Of a stretch of DNA of 64,000 nt, positions 51,680 to 60,498 are shown one piece after another; the stretch's first letter is position 1; each line of letters starts with the position of its first letter. The stretch comes from Mesobacterium pallidum (GTDB lineage Bacteria > Pseudomonadota > Alphaproteobacteria > Rhodobacterales > Rhodobacteraceae): positions 85,799-149,798 of the forward strand of contig NZ_JAIMID010000015.1 of assembly GCF_019966535.1 (NCBI RefSeq). The letters are read 5' to 3'. The notes under the pieces are model-generated. The model saw only the letters and a program-made list of their open reading frames with translations, searched no databases and was not told where the DNA came from. Both the position numbers and the translations under genes were made by a program.

Positions 51680-52677
51680 GCGGCGGCCCCGACCCGGGTG
51701 ATCTGCGCCACCGTTTCGTCGATGAGATCGGTGAGGCTGTCGCCCCGCGCCCGCGCGGCGAACCGCAGCGACATGCGGTGCGACAGGACCGGGCGGGCCA
51801 TGTCGATCACGTCCTCGACGGACGGCGCGAGGCGCCCCTGCAACAACGCACGGGCGCGCACGGTCAGCATCAGCGCCTGCGCGGCACGCGGGCCGGGGCC
51901 CCAGGCGACCGTATCCTTGACGCGCTGGCCGGCGGTCTCGTCATCGGGTCGGAAGGCGCGGACCAGATCGAGGATCGTCTCGACCACTGCGTCGCCCACC
52001 GGCATCCGCCGCAGCAGCTGCTGTGCGGCGATCAGCTCTTCGGCGGTGAAGACGGGGCGAACTTCTCCGGTCTCGACGCCGGTGGTGGCCAGCAGGATGT
52101 CCCGTTCGGTCTTGCGGTCGGGATAGGTCACGTCGACCTGCAGCAGGAAGCGGTCAAGCTGCGCCTCGGGCAGGGGGTAGGTCCCCTCCTGCTCGATCGG
52201 GTTCTGCGTGGCGAGCACGTGGAAGGGCGCGCCCAAGGGGCGCGTCTCGCCGCCCACGGTCACGACCTTTTCCTGCATCGCCTGCAACAGCGCCGATTGC
52301 GTCCGCGGGCTGGCGCGGTTGATCTCGTCCGCCATCAAGAGCTGGCAGAAGATCGGGCCGGGGATAAACTTGAAGCTGCGCCCGCCATTGGCCGCCGTTT
52401 CGAGCACTTCCGACCCCAGAATGTCCGCCGGCATCAGATCGGGCGTGAACTGGATGCGGTTGCCGTTCAGCCCCATCACCGTGCTCAGCGTCTCGACCAG
52501 CAGGGTCTTGCCCAGACCCGGCAGGCCGATCAGCAGCGCATGTCCGCCGCAGAGCAGCGACGACAGGACAAGGTCCACGATCCGCTCCTGCCCGATGAAG
52601 CGTCCGGTGATCGATTGCCGCGCCTCGGCCAGTTTCGCCTCTAGCGCCTCGATCTCGGCCACCAGGTCCTCGCTCAT
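51676..52677 (-). CDS. MoxR-family AAA+ ATPase
   Basis: A 333-residue ATPase with Walker A GLPGLGKT, Walker B LLMADEINRASP, sensor motif ATQNPIEQEGTYPLPEAQLDRF and a C-terminal lid (VAWGPGPRAAQALMLTVRARAL). MoxR ATPases are chaperone-like and aid maturation of protein complexes. First gene of the minus-strand operon. The start is placed at the ATG at 52677 (MSEDLVAEIEALE) with an AGGAG site; the open frame extends upstream to 52812 but that part overlaps the divergent DUF1285 gene. Confidence 0.95.
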   Translation of the reverse strand: MSEDLVAEIEALEAKLAEARQSITGRFIGQERIVDLVLSSLLCGGHALLIGLPGLGKTLLVETLSTVMGLNGNRIQFTPDLMPADILGSEVLETAANGGRSFKFIPGPIFCQLLMADEINRASPRTQSALLQAMQEKVVTVGGETRPLGAPFHVLATQNPIEQEGTYPLPEAQLDRFLLQVDVTYPDRKTERDILLATTGVETGEVRPVFTAEELIAAQQLLRRMPVGDAVVETILDLVRAFRPDDETAGQRVKDTVAWGPGPRAAQALMLTVRARALLQGRLAPSVEDVIDMARPVLSHRMSLRFAARARGDSLTDLIDETVAQITRVGAAA

Positions 52678-52744
52678 GACATCGCTCCTGAAGTCTCTAT
52701 ATGGTAAGGGAACACTATCGCGCCGAGGGAGAATGGCAAAACCA

Positions 52745-53335
52745 ATGAGCGCACAAAAGATCGTGACACCTGATGCCGAGGGCCTCGCGGCCCATGCGAA
52801 AAAGGCCACCAAGGGCGGGCTGCCGCCCGTTCACAAGTGGAATCCGCCGTTTTGCGGCGATCTGGACATGCGGATCGCGCGGGATGGCACATGGTTCTAC
52901 CTCGGGACGCCGATAGGGCGTTTCGAATTGGTGCGCCTATTTTCATCAATTTTGCGTAAAGATGACGAGGACTACTTTCTGGTCACCCCGGTCGAAAAGG
53001 TGGGAATCACCGTCGACGACGCGCCCTTCGTGGCGGTGGATTTCACGGTGGAGAGCGAGGGGCGGGACCAGCTTCTGACCTTCGAGACCCACGTGGGCGA
53101 TTTTGCCGCCGCCGGGCCGGACCACCCGATCCGTGTCGAACGCGACCCCGAGACGGGCGAGCCGTCGCCCTACGTGCTGGTGCGCGCCAATCTCGAGGCG
53201 CTGATCGACCGCAAGTCCTTCTACCGGATCGTCGATCTTGCGGTGACCGAGTCGCTGGATGGCGAGGACTGGTTCGGCGTCTGGTCCGGCGGGCAGTTCT
53301 TTCCGATCATCCCCTCGGCCGAGCTGCCCTCCTGA
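52745..53335 (+). CDS. DUF1285 family protein
   Basis: A 196-residue soluble protein with the DUF1285 pattern PPVHKWNPPFCGDLDMRIARDGTWFYLGTPIGR and VEKVGITVDDAPFVAV. Function is not known; members are common in alphaproteobacteria. Divergent from moxR over 67 bases. The start is ambiguous between the ATG at 52745 and the ATG at 52733; the GAGGGAG site is closer than ideal for the second and farther than ideal for the first. Confidence 0.88.
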   Translation: MSAQKIVTPDAEGLAAHAKKATKGGLPPVHKWNPPFCGDLDMRIARDGTWFYLGTPIGRFELVRLFSSILRKDDEDYFLVTPVEKVGITVDDAPFVAVDFTVESEGRDQLLTFETHVGDFAAAGPDHPIRVERDPETGEPSPYVLVRANLEALIDRKSFYRIVDLAVTESLDGEDWFGVWSGGQFFPIIPSAELPS

Positions 53336-53340
53336 CGGAT

Positions 53341-53360
53341 GCTGACAGGATGCTGTCAGC
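53341..53360. promoter_or_regulatory. Palindrome GCTGACAG-N4-CTGTCAGC before the VOC/WYL operon
   Basis: A perfect 8-base inverted repeat with a 4-base centre lies 45 bases before the VOC start, next to a GTATGTCAT stretch that could serve as a -10. The second gene of the operon is a YafY-type HTH/WYL regulator, so this is a good candidate for its operator (inference). It could alternatively terminate the DUF1285 transcript, but it has no T-tract. Confidence 0.6.
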
Positions 53361-53405
53361 AGGGGTATGTCATTAAGGGTCATCGACACACAAGGAGATG
53401 ATCCG

Positions 53406-53774
53406 ATGACCCAAGCATTCGCAGTCTGGACCGAGATCCCGGTCACCGACATGGACAAGGCGATGGCCTTCTACAACGAGGTGTTCGGCTGGTCGCTGAC
53501 GCTCGACACCTCGGGGCCGAATCCGATGGCGGTCTTCGGCAACAGCGACGGCGTCTGCGGCGGCCACCTTTACCCGGGCAAGCCCTCGGCCGCGGGGCAG
53601 GGAAATACCATTCACCTCGCCACGCCCGGCCCGCTCGAGGACGCGATGGCGCGTTGCGACGGGGCGGGCGGCAAGGTCGTGTCGCCGGTAATCGCAATTC
53701 CGGTGGGCCGCTTTGCCTATGCGCTGGACCCCGACGGCAATTCCATCGGCCTCTTCGAAGCCAAGGCCGCCTGA
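53406..53774 (+). CDS. VOC (glyoxalase/bleomycin resistance-like) protein
   Basis: A 122-residue single VOC domain: TEIPVTDMDKAMAFYNEVFGW at the start, HLYPGKPSAAGQGNTIHLATPGPLEDAM in the middle, and the closing FAYALDPDGNSIGLFEAK. It is likely a small metal-dependent or metal-free VOC enzyme or binding protein. The ATG at 53406 has an AAGGAG site. It ends one base into the next gene (TGATG), so it is co-transcribed with the WYL regulator. Confidence 0.93.
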   Translation: MTQAFAVWTEIPVTDMDKAMAFYNEVFGWSLTLDTSGPNPMAVFGNSDGVCGGHLYPGKPSAAGQGNTIHLATPGPLEDAMARCDGAGGKVVSPVIAIPVGRFAYALDPDGNSIGLFEAKAA

Positions 53775-54478
53775 TGCGCCGGGCCGACCGCCTGTTCCAG
53801 ATCGTGCAATACCTGCGCGGCGGTCGGCTGATCACGGCCGAGACGCTGGCCACGCGGCTCGAGGTCAGCAAACGCACCATCTACCGCGACGTGGCAGACC
53901 TGATCGGCTCCGGCGTGCCCATCGAAGGCGAGGCCGGGGTCGGTTATGTCATGCGGCAGGGCTATGACGTGCCGCCGCTGATGTTCACCAATGCCGAGAT
54001 CGTGGCGCTGGTGGCCGGGGCCCGGATGATCCGTGCCTGGGGCGGGGCGGGCATGGCCGCCGCGGCCGAAGAGGCGCTGATCAAGATCGGCTCGGTCCTG
54101 CCGGATGGTGCCAAAGCGCGGGCCGAGGCGGTGCAGGTCCATGCGCTGCATATCTCGGGCCTGACGGACGAGGACCGCGCGCGCATCGACCAGATCGAGG
54201 ACGCCGCCAACCGCCACGTCCGGCTCGACATGGATTATGCCGACGAAAGCGGCACCCCGACCGAACGGGTGATCCGCCCGCTGGGGCTGTGGTTCTGGGG
54301 CAAGGTCTGGACGATCATCGCCTGGTGCGAGCTGCGGCAGGATTTCCGCATGTTCCGGCTGGACCGGATCGCGGGGCTGGAAGAGGCGGGGCCGTTCAAG
54401 CCCCTCCCCGGCCAGACCTTGCGCGATTTCTACGCGACCGAGGCCTATCGGAACCGGCGCAACCCGCCGCTGGGCTGA
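53774..54478 (+). CDS. YafY-type HTH/WYL transcriptional regulator
   Basis: A 234-residue regulator. The N-terminal winged helix is RADRLFQIVQYLRGGRLITAETLATRLEVSKRTIYRDVADL; the C-terminal WYL-type ligand domain contains VRLDMDYADESGTPTERVIRPLGLWFWGKVWTIIAWC. WYL domains often sense small ligands or nucleic acids. It follows the VOC gene with a TGATG junction and probably controls that operon. It ends directly against the stop of tesB on the other strand. Confidence 0.94.
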   Translation: MRRADRLFQIVQYLRGGRLITAETLATRLEVSKRTIYRDVADLIGSGVPIEGEAGVGYVMRQGYDVPPLMFTNAEIVALVAGARMIRAWGGAGMAAAAEEALIKIGSVLPDGAKARAEAVQVHALHISGLTDEDRARIDQIEDAANRHVRLDMDYADESGTPTERVIRPLGLWFWGKVWTIIAWCELRQDFRMFRLDRIAGLEEAGPFKPLPGQTLRDFYATEAYRNRRNPPLG

Positions 54479-55354
54479 TCATGTACGGGGCCGGATCGGG
54501 CGCATCAGCCCTTCCTGCACCGCCTCGGCCACCAGCCGCCCGTCGCGGGTAAAGAACCGCCCCCGGTTCAGCCCGCGCGCGCCGCCCGACCAGGGGCTGT
54601 CCATGTCGTAGAGCAGCCAGTCGTCGAACCGGAAATCCTCGTGCAGCCACAGCGCATGGTCGAGGCTGGCGGTCATGATGTCCGGATCACCGAAGGCCAG
54701 CGCATGCGGCACCATCGCCGTGCCCATCAGCGCGAAATCCGACGCAAAGGCCAGCCCCGCCCGGTGCAGCGCCGGATCGTCGGGCATCGGGCCAACGGCC
54801 CTGATCCAGACCCGCTGGACCGGCGGGCGCGGGCTGCGGTCGAAGGGCGGGCGCGGGATCACCGGCCGGATCTCGACCGGCTTGGGGCGGCGCAGGAATT
54901 CCAGCGTCTCCTCGGGCAGCTGGTCCGCCATCCGCTCGCCCAGCTCGGTCTCGTCCGGCAGGTCCTCGGGGGGCGGGACATCCGGCAGCGGGTCCTGGTG
55001 GGACCAGCCGTCCTCGACATGGTGGAACGAGGCGGCGAGGTTCAGGATCGGCTGGCCGTTCTGGATCGCGATGACGCGGCGCGTGGCGAAACTGCGCCCG
55101 TCGCGGTCCCGCTCGACCCGGTAAAGGACGGGGGCCGTGGCATCGCCGCCGCGCATGAAATAGGCGTGCAGGGAATGGGCGGGCTTGTCCGGTTCGACCG
55201 TCTTGATCGCCGACATCAGCGCCTGGGCGATCACCTGCCCGCCGAAGGTCCGCCCCTTGGCGCCGGGCTGCGGCAACCCGCGAAAGAAGTTCGCCTCGAC
55301 CGGCTCCACGTCCAGCACCTTGACGAAGGCGTCCAGTATCTCGTTCACGTCCAT
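54479..55354 (-). CDS. tesB: Acyl-CoA thioesterase II (TesB family)
   Basis: A 291-residue double hot-dog thioesterase that hydrolyses acyl-CoA. Family blocks are visible: GLPQPGAKGRTFGGQVIAQAL, HSLHAYFMRGGD and, in the second half, ASLDHALWLHEDFRFDDWLLYDMDSPWSGGARGLNRGRFF with the DH catalytic region. Length fits TesB (~285-290). It starts 9 bases after the CDF transporter stop on the same strand, so the two may share a transcript. Confidence 0.95.
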   Translation of the reverse strand: MDVNEILDAFVKVLDVEPVEANFFRGLPQPGAKGRTFGGQVIAQALMSAIKTVEPDKPAHSLHAYFMRGGDATAPVLYRVERDRDGRSFATRRVIAIQNGQPILNLAASFHHVEDGWSHQDPLPDVPPPEDLPDETELGERMADQLPEETLEFLRRPKPVEIRPVIPRPPFDRSPRPPVQRVWIRAVGPMPDDPALHRAGLAFASDFALMGTAMVPHALAFGDPDIMTASLDHALWLHEDFRFDDWLLYDMDSPWSGGARGLNRGRFFTRDGRLVAEAVQEGLMRPIRPRT

Positions 55355-55363
55355 GCCGTTTCC

Positions 55364-56278
55364 CTAATGCCCGATCACCGGGGCATTGTCGCAGGCATGG
55401 GCGGGAAGTTCCATCTGCAGCGTCGTGTGCCGGACCCGGAACGTTGCGGCCAAGGCGTCGCGGATCGCCTTTCGGGTCACATCCGGGTCGGCGTCGTCGT
55501 TCAGCACGATATGCGACTCGAGCGCGACCTCGTGTTCCTGCATGCGCCAGAGGTGCAGGTGGTGGACCGATCCGACCCCGGGCACGGCCTGCAGCGTGCC
55601 CAGCACGTCCTCGACCGCCGGATCCTCGGGCGCGGCCAGCATCAGCACCTGCACGGCGGGTTTCAGGCCCAGCCAGGAATGCCAGAGGATATAGCCCGAG
55701 ATGCCCAGCGTGATGATCGGATCGACCAGCCGCCAGTCGTAAAGCAGGATCAGCGTGCCGCCGACGATCACCGCGACCGAGCCCAGCGCATCGGCCACGT
55801 TATGCAGGAAAGCCGCGCGGATGTTCATGCTGTCCTTCGACAGGCGGAAGACCAGCAGGGCGGTGACAGTGTCGATCACCAGCGCGATGCCGGCGACGAT
55901 GACGACGATCCATCCCTCGATCTCGGCCGGGTTCAGCAGCCGCTGCACCCCCTCGGCCGCGAGGTAGAGCGCCACGACGATCAGCGTCACGTAGTTGACG
56001 AAGGCGGCGACCACCTCGGCCCGGCCATAACCGAAGGTCATGGCGCTGTCGGCCCCGCGCCGCGCCACCCGGCCGGCGGCAAAGGCGATGACCAGGCTCA
56101 GCGCGTCCGAAAGGTTGTGGATCGCATCCGCCACCAGAGCGAGCGAGCCCGAGACGACCCCGGCCACGATCTGCACGACCGTGAGCAGGATGTTGACCCC
56201 GATGGCCGCAGCGACGCGGCGGTCGCCGAGATCGGCGTCGGGGTGGTGATGGTCGTGGTGCGAATGATCATGCGGCAT
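55364..56278 (-). CDS. Cation diffusion facilitator (CDF) metal exporter
   Basis: A 304-residue inner-membrane metal/proton antiporter of the CzcD/ZitB type. A His-rich start (MPHDHSHHDHHH), about six membrane helices, and the metal-site motifs HNLSD (helix 2) and HNVAD (helix 5) are seen, followed by a cytoplasmic C-terminal domain with HHLHLWRM. Zinc is the likeliest substrate. A perfect AAGGAG site precedes the ATG. It is divergent from a MerR regulator, with a MerR-type promoter between them. Confidence 0.94.
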   Translation of the reverse strand: MPHDHSHHDHHHPDADLGDRRVAAAIGVNILLTVVQIVAGVVSGSLALVADAIHNLSDALSLVIAFAAGRVARRGADSAMTFGYGRAEVVAAFVNYVTLIVVALYLAAEGVQRLLNPAEIEGWIVVIVAGIALVIDTVTALLVFRLSKDSMNIRAAFLHNVADALGSVAVIVGGTLILLYDWRLVDPIITLGISGYILWHSWLGLKPAVQVLMLAAPEDPAVEDVLGTLQAVPGVGSVHHLHLWRMQEHEVALESHIVLNDDADPDVTRKAIRDALAATFRVRHTTLQMELPAHACDNAPVIGH

Positions 56279-56309
56279 GGCGCTCTCCTTGCGAATCGGG
56301 TGCGCCTTG

Positions 56310-56341
56310 ACATGTAATCCCTATAGCGACTGTAGCTTCAA
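56310..56341 (-). promoter_or_regulatory. MerR-type promoter/operator driving the CDF exporter
   Basis: Read on the minus strand: a -35-like TTGAAG (56336-56341), then a spacer of about 20 bases filled by an imperfect dyad (plus-strand arms CCCTATAG at 56319-56326 and CTGTAGCT at 56330-56337 around CGA), and a weak -10 at ACATGT/TACATG (56310-56316). The long 19-20 base spacer with a central dyad is the hallmark of promoters that MerR-family activators untwist, as for ZntR, PbrR and CadR. Transcription would start about 25 bases before the CDF ATG. Confidence 0.72.
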
Positions 56342-56353
56342 GAGGGCCGCGCG

Positions 56354-56761
56354 ATGTTTTCGATAGGGGAGCTGTCCCGTCGCACGGGTGTCAAGGTGAC
56401 GACGATCCGCTGGTACGAAGGGCAGGGGTTGATCGCCAACGACGGGCGCACGGAGGGCGGCCAGCGCCGCTATTCCCGGCGTGGGCTCGAGCGGCTGGGC
56501 TTCATCCGCCATGCGCGGGATCTTGGCCTGCCGCTCGAGGCGATCCGCGCGCTGATCGGGATGGAGGATGGCGACCATGCCTCGGCCCATGCCATCGCCC
56601 GCGATCACCTGGAGGGCGTGCGCGACCGCATCGCGCGGCTGAAACGGCTGGAGGCCGAGCTGGAGCGGATCGCGGGGCTGTGCGACGGCGACGGCCCCTG
56701 CCGCGTGGTGGAGGCCTTCGGGGACCATGCCCAATGCGAGGGCGCGCATCCGGCCGGGTGA
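56354..56761 (+). CDS. MerR-family metal-responsive regulator
   Basis: A 135-residue regulator. The N-terminus is a MerR winged helix (MFSIGELSRRTGVKVTTIRWYEGQGLI ... GGQRRYSRRGLERLGFIRHARDLGLPLEAI), then a dimerisation helix. Near the C-terminus are Cys and His residues (GLCDGDGPCRVVEAFGDHAQCEGAH) that could bind metal, as in ZntR/CadR. It is divergent from the CDF exporter and the shared 75-base region carries a MerR-type operator, so it most likely activates the exporter in response to a divalent metal (inference). Confidence 0.93.
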   Translation: MFSIGELSRRTGVKVTTIRWYEGQGLIANDGRTEGGQRRYSRRGLERLGFIRHARDLGLPLEAIRALIGMEDGDHASAHAIARDHLEGVRDRIARLKRLEAELERIAGLCDGDGPCRVVEAFGDHAQCEGAHPAG

Positions 56762-56862
56762 TTTGAGTATTTGTGGAATAATGAAAGCAGGGGGTGCGGC
56801 CCCCACCGGGCCGAGGCGCGGCCGGGTGGGGTGGATTTGCATATGTGTGGAAAGATGAAAGG
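56759..56862. repeat. Two copies of the GAGTATTT-TGGAA-ATGAAAG intergenic element
   Basis: The 136-base gap between the MerR gene and polA has no gene. It holds TTGAGTATTTGTGGAATAATGAAAG (split at 56764-56788) and a diverged second copy around 56832-56858, with a GGGGGTGCGGCCCCC stem between them. The same kind of element occurs elsewhere in the window, in gaps only. Confidence 0.6.
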
Positions 56863-56897
56863 CGGGGCCAGGGCGGCCCATCAGGCCCGTCCAGGGG

Positions 56898-59711
56898 CTA
56901 GTGCGCCTCGGCCCAGTTGGCGCCTTGCCCCGCATCGACCACAAGCGGCACGTCGAGTTTGACGATGGGGTCGCAGGCGCTTTCCATCACCTCGCGCGCG
57001 GTGGCGATCAGCGGGTCGACCGCGTCCTCGGCCACTTCGAAGATCAGTTCGTCGTGGACCTGGAGGAGCATCCGCGCGTCGATGCCCTGGATCGCGTCGT
57101 CCATGCGGATCATGGCGCGGCGGATGATGTCGGCGGCGGTGCCCTGGATCGGCGCGTTGATCGCGGCGCGGCGGGCAAAGCCGGCATGGGGGCCCTTGGC
57201 GTTGATCTCGGGTGTGTGGATGACGCGGCCGAACAGCGTCTCGACCCGGTCGTGTTCCTTGGCGAAGGCGACCGTGTCGTCCATGTAATCCTTGATGCCG
57301 GGGAAGCGTTCGAAATAGCGGTCGATGAAGCCCTGCGCCTCGGCCCGCGGGATGCGCAGGTTGCGGGCAAGGCCAAAGCCCGAGATGCCGTAGATCACGC
57401 CGAAGTTGATCGCCTTGGCCTGGCGGCGCACGTCGGACGTCATCTGGTCCAGCGGCACGCCGAACATTTCCGACGCGGTGGCGGCGTGGATGTCCTGGCC
57501 TTCGCGGAAGGCCTGCTTGAGCGCGTCGATATCGGCAATATGGGCGAGGATGCGCAGTTCGATCTGGCTGTAATCGAGGCTGACGATGCGCCGCCCCTCG
57601 GGCGCGACGAAGGCCTCGCGGATGCGGCGGCCTTCCTCGGATCGGACGGGGATGTTCTGCAGGTTCGGATCCGTGGACGCCAGCCGCCCGGTGTTGGCCC
57701 CGGCGATGGAATAGGACGTGTGCACGCGGCCCGTCTCGGGGTTGATGTGTTCCTGCAGCGCATCGGTATAGGTCGATTTCAGCTTGCTGAGCTGGCGCCA
57801 GTCGAGGATCAGCCGCGGCAGTTCATGCACGGTGGCGAGGTCTTCGAGCACGTCGGCCCCGGTGCCATAGGCCCCGGTCTTGGTCTTTTTCGGCGCCTTG
57901 CCGTCGGGCAGGGTCAGCGAGAGCTCGTCGAAGAGGATCTCGCCCAGCTGCTTGGGCGAGCCGATGTTGAACTCGCGGCCCGCCTGTTCGGTGATCTCGT
58001 GTTCCAGCCCCGCCATCTTCTGCGCGAAGGCGTTGGACATGCGGCTGAGCGTGTCGCGGTCGACCTTGATGCCCGCCATTTCCATCCGCTTCAGCACCGG
58101 CACCAGCGGGCGTTCCAGCCCCTCGTAGACGCGGGTGACGCGCTTGCGGTGCAGCTGCGGTTTCAGCAATTCCCAGAGGCGCAGGGTGATGTCGGCATCC
58201 TCGGCCGCGTATTCCACGGCCTTTTCGATGGGCACGAGGTCGAAGGTGATCATCGACTTGCCCGAGCCCAGCAGGTCCTTGATCGGGATCGGGGCATGGC
58301 CGAGATAGCGTTCGCTCAGCAGGTCCATGCCGTGGCCGTGGATGCCCGCGTGCATGGCGTAGGACATCAGCATGGTGTCGTCGATCGGCGCCACCTCGAT
58401 CCCGTAGCGGGACAGGATCTTGGCGTCGTATTTCATGTTCTGGCCGATCTTCAGGATCGCCGGATCGGTCAGCACGGGGCGCAGGGCGTCGAGCACCTCG
58501 TCCATCGGCAGCTGGCCCTCGGCCGGGGCGTCGTCGGCGAACAGGCCCTCTCCGCCCGAGGCCTTGTGGGCGAGGGGGATATAGCAGGCCTCGCCAGCCG
58601 TGACGCAAAGCGAGATGCCGACAAGGTCCACGGTCATCTCGTTGAGGCCCGTGGTCTCGGTGTCGATGGCGACGTAGCCGCGGGCCTTGATCCGCGCGAT
58701 CCAGGCGTCCAGCGCGGCGCGGTCGCGGACCCATTCGTATTTCGAGGTGTCGAAGGGGATCTCTTCGACCGCCTCCTCGGGCGCGGCATCGGGGGCGGGC
58801 TTGTCCTCGATCACCGGGGCGGCGACGCCCATCTGGTCGGCGATGCGCTTGGACAGGGTGCGGAACTCCATCTCGGCCAGGAAGCCCAGCAGTTTGTCGG
58901 GGTCGGGATCCTGTACCTCGAGATCGTCGAGGGTGAAGGGCAGCTCCATGTGGCAATCGAGCTGCACGAGCCGCTTCGACAGCAGGATCTGGTCGCGATT
59001 GTCGATCAGCGTCTGGCGGCGCTTGGGCTGCTTGATCTCTTCGGCGCGGTCCAGGAGCTCTTCGAGCGAGCCGAATTCGTTGATGAGCAAGGCGGCGGTC
59101 TTGATGCCGATGCCGGGCGCGCCGGGCACGTTGTCGACCGAATCGCCGGCCAGCGCCTGCACGTCCACCACCCCCTCGGGGCCGACGCCGAATTTCTCGA
59201 TCACCCCGTCGCGGTCGATGCGCTTGTTCTTCATCGGGTCGAGCATCTCGACCCCGTCACCCACGAGCTGCATCAGGTCCTTGTCGGAGCTGAGGATCGT
59301 GACCTGCCCGCCGGCATCGCGGGCCATGTGGGCGAGGGTGGCCATGATGTCGTCGGCCTCGAAGCCCTCGATTTCCTTGCAGGCGATGTTGAACGCCTCG
59401 GTCGCAGCCCGGGTCAGGGGGATCTGCGGGCGCAGGTCCTCGGGCATGGCCTCGCGGTTGGCCTTGTAGAGGTCGTAAAGGTCGTTGCGGAAGGTATGGC
59501 TGCCCTTGTCGAAGATCACGGCCACATGGGTCACGTCCCCGGCGGCATTGTTCCCCTCGACGTAGCGCTGGAGCATGTTGCAAAAGCCGCTGACCGCGCC
59601 GATGGGCAGCCCGTCGGATTTTCGCGTCAACGGGGGCAGCGCGTGGTAGGCGCGGAAGATGTAGGCCGATCCGTCGATCAGGTGAAGGTGACAGCCTTTG
59701 CCGAATGCCAT
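56898..59711 (-). CDS. polA: DNA polymerase I
   Basis: A 937-residue replication and repair polymerase. The N-terminal 5'-3' exonuclease (HLIDGSAYIFRAYHALPPL, DDIMATLA, SSDKDLMQLV, GDSVDNVPG) is followed by a 3'-5' proofreading domain with an intact DTETTGLN and KYDAKIL, then the polymerase domain with motif A SLDYSQIELR, the finger helix RRQAKAINFGVIYG and motif C LLQVHDELIFEV. All three activities look intact. The start is the ATG at 59711 (MAFGKGCHLH) with an AAGGAG site; an ATG 36 bases upstream lacks one. Confidence 0.98.
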   Translation of the reverse strand: MAFGKGCHLHLIDGSAYIFRAYHALPPLTRKSDGLPIGAVSGFCNMLQRYVEGNNAAGDVTHVAVIFDKGSHTFRNDLYDLYKANREAMPEDLRPQIPLTRAATEAFNIACKEIEGFEADDIMATLAHMARDAGGQVTILSSDKDLMQLVGDGVEMLDPMKNKRIDRDGVIEKFGVGPEGVVDVQALAGDSVDNVPGAPGIGIKTAALLINEFGSLEELLDRAEEIKQPKRRQTLIDNRDQILLSKRLVQLDCHMELPFTLDDLEVQDPDPDKLLGFLAEMEFRTLSKRIADQMGVAAPVIEDKPAPDAAPEEAVEEIPFDTSKYEWVRDRAALDAWIARIKARGYVAIDTETTGLNEMTVDLVGISLCVTAGEACYIPLAHKASGGEGLFADDAPAEGQLPMDEVLDALRPVLTDPAILKIGQNMKYDAKILSRYGIEVAPIDDTMLMSYAMHAGIHGHGMDLLSERYLGHAPIPIKDLLGSGKSMITFDLVPIEKAVEYAAEDADITLRLWELLKPQLHRKRVTRVYEGLERPLVPVLKRMEMAGIKVDRDTLSRMSNAFAQKMAGLEHEITEQAGREFNIGSPKQLGEILFDELSLTLPDGKAPKKTKTGAYGTGADVLEDLATVHELPRLILDWRQLSKLKSTYTDALQEHINPETGRVHTSYSIAGANTGRLASTDPNLQNIPVRSEEGRRIREAFVAPEGRRIVSLDYSQIELRILAHIADIDALKQAFREGQDIHAATASEMFGVPLDQMTSDVRRQAKAINFGVIYGISGFGLARNLRIPRAEAQGFIDRYFERFPGIKDYMDDTVAFAKEHDRVETLFGRVIHTPEINAKGPHAGFARRAAINAPIQGTAADIIRRAMIRMDDAIQGIDARMLLQVHDELIFEVAEDAVDPLIATAREVMESACDPIVKLDVPLVVDAGQGANWAEAH

Positions 59712-59778
59712 GTCGCGCTCCTTGTGTCCTGGGCCATGGTTTGCCACGGGGCGCGCGCGGGGGCCAGAGGGAAGGCCG

Positions 59779-60498
59779 TCATTCGGCCTGGAAGAGCCGG
59801 TGTGCGAGGGTCACGGAATAGGGCGCCGGAGTCCAGCGGCCAAAGCGCAGGCCCGCGCGGGCCATGACCTCGGCCACCCAGACGTTGCAGGTGCGAAAGA
59901 GGTGAAAGCGTTCGGGGCTGGCGAAGAAGGCGTCGGTGGGGCCGAAGCCGGACGCGGCAAAGGTCGGATCGGGGGCGCTGGCGAGGATGGCGCGCTTGAG
60001 GCGGTCGTACTCGGCCTGCGTCAGGCGCAGGGTGCGGAGCGGGAGGTCATCGCGGAGCGCGCCGGCGACCGAGACATGCAGCACCGACCCGTCGCCGACG
60101 ATGCCGCGCAGCACCGCGCCGGGCTGGACGTCGGCATAGGTGCCGGCGGTGGTGTAGAAGGCCGCCGCGCCCCATCCGGCGACGATCCAGCGGGCGCGGG
60201 GGTCGTCCACCGGCACGCCGCCCGCGGTCGCAAAGGCGAAATCGGCGCGGGTCGTGCCGTCGGCGGGCAGCAGGAAGTCGTAGTGGATGGGACCGGCCAG
60301 TAGGTGGACGGTGACCGGGCCGTCCCCGCCGCCCGTCTCACCGTTGGGGATCGCGGCGCCGATCACGCCGGCGACGGCAAAGCCCCCGAGGACGAGTGCG
60401 AGGCCGAGGAAGATGCCACGCAGAAAGGTCCGCAGCTTGCTCAGGCGGCTTTGCCCTCGGCCGATCTGTGCACGTATTTGCAGTCGCAATAGGGGCAT
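59779..60498 (-). CDS. DUF2459 (TIGR02117-like) membrane-anchored protein
   Basis: A 239-residue protein with one N-terminal hydrophobic segment (GIFLGLALVLGGFAVAGVIGAAIP) and the DUF2459 pattern: VHLLAGPIHYDFLLPAD, ARWIVAGWGAAAFYTT, RTCNVWVAEVMARAGL. Function is unknown; the fold is often likened to a cysteine-peptidase-like family. The ATG at 60498 overlaps the upstream zinc-finger gene by 58 bases; a later non-ATG start is possible, so the start is uncertain. polA follows 67 bases downstream. Confidence 0.75.
   Translation of the reverse strand: MPLLRLQIRAQIGRGQSRLSKLRTFLRGIFLGLALVLGGFAVAGVIGAAIPNGETGGGDGPVTVHLLAGPIHYDFLLPADGTTRADFAFATAGGVPVDDPRARWIVAGWGAAAFYTTAGTYADVQPGAVLRGIVGDGSVLHVSVAGALRDDLPLRTLRLTQAEYDRLKRAILASAPDPTFAASGFGPTDAFFASPERFHLFRTCNVWVAEVMARAGLRFGRWTPAPYSVTLAHRLFQAE

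Noticed and set aside
56307..56338. Plus-strand promoter TTGACA-N20-TAGCTT for the MerR gene as the main MerR-activated promoter
   Set aside because: The dyad overlaps its -10 instead of lying within the spacer. The minus-strand layout towards the CDF gene fits MerR promoters better. It could still be a weak autoregulated promoter.
56901..59867. Plus-strand frame of nearly 1,000 codons opposite polA
   Set aside because: Antisense shadow of polA, which has all polymerase motifs.
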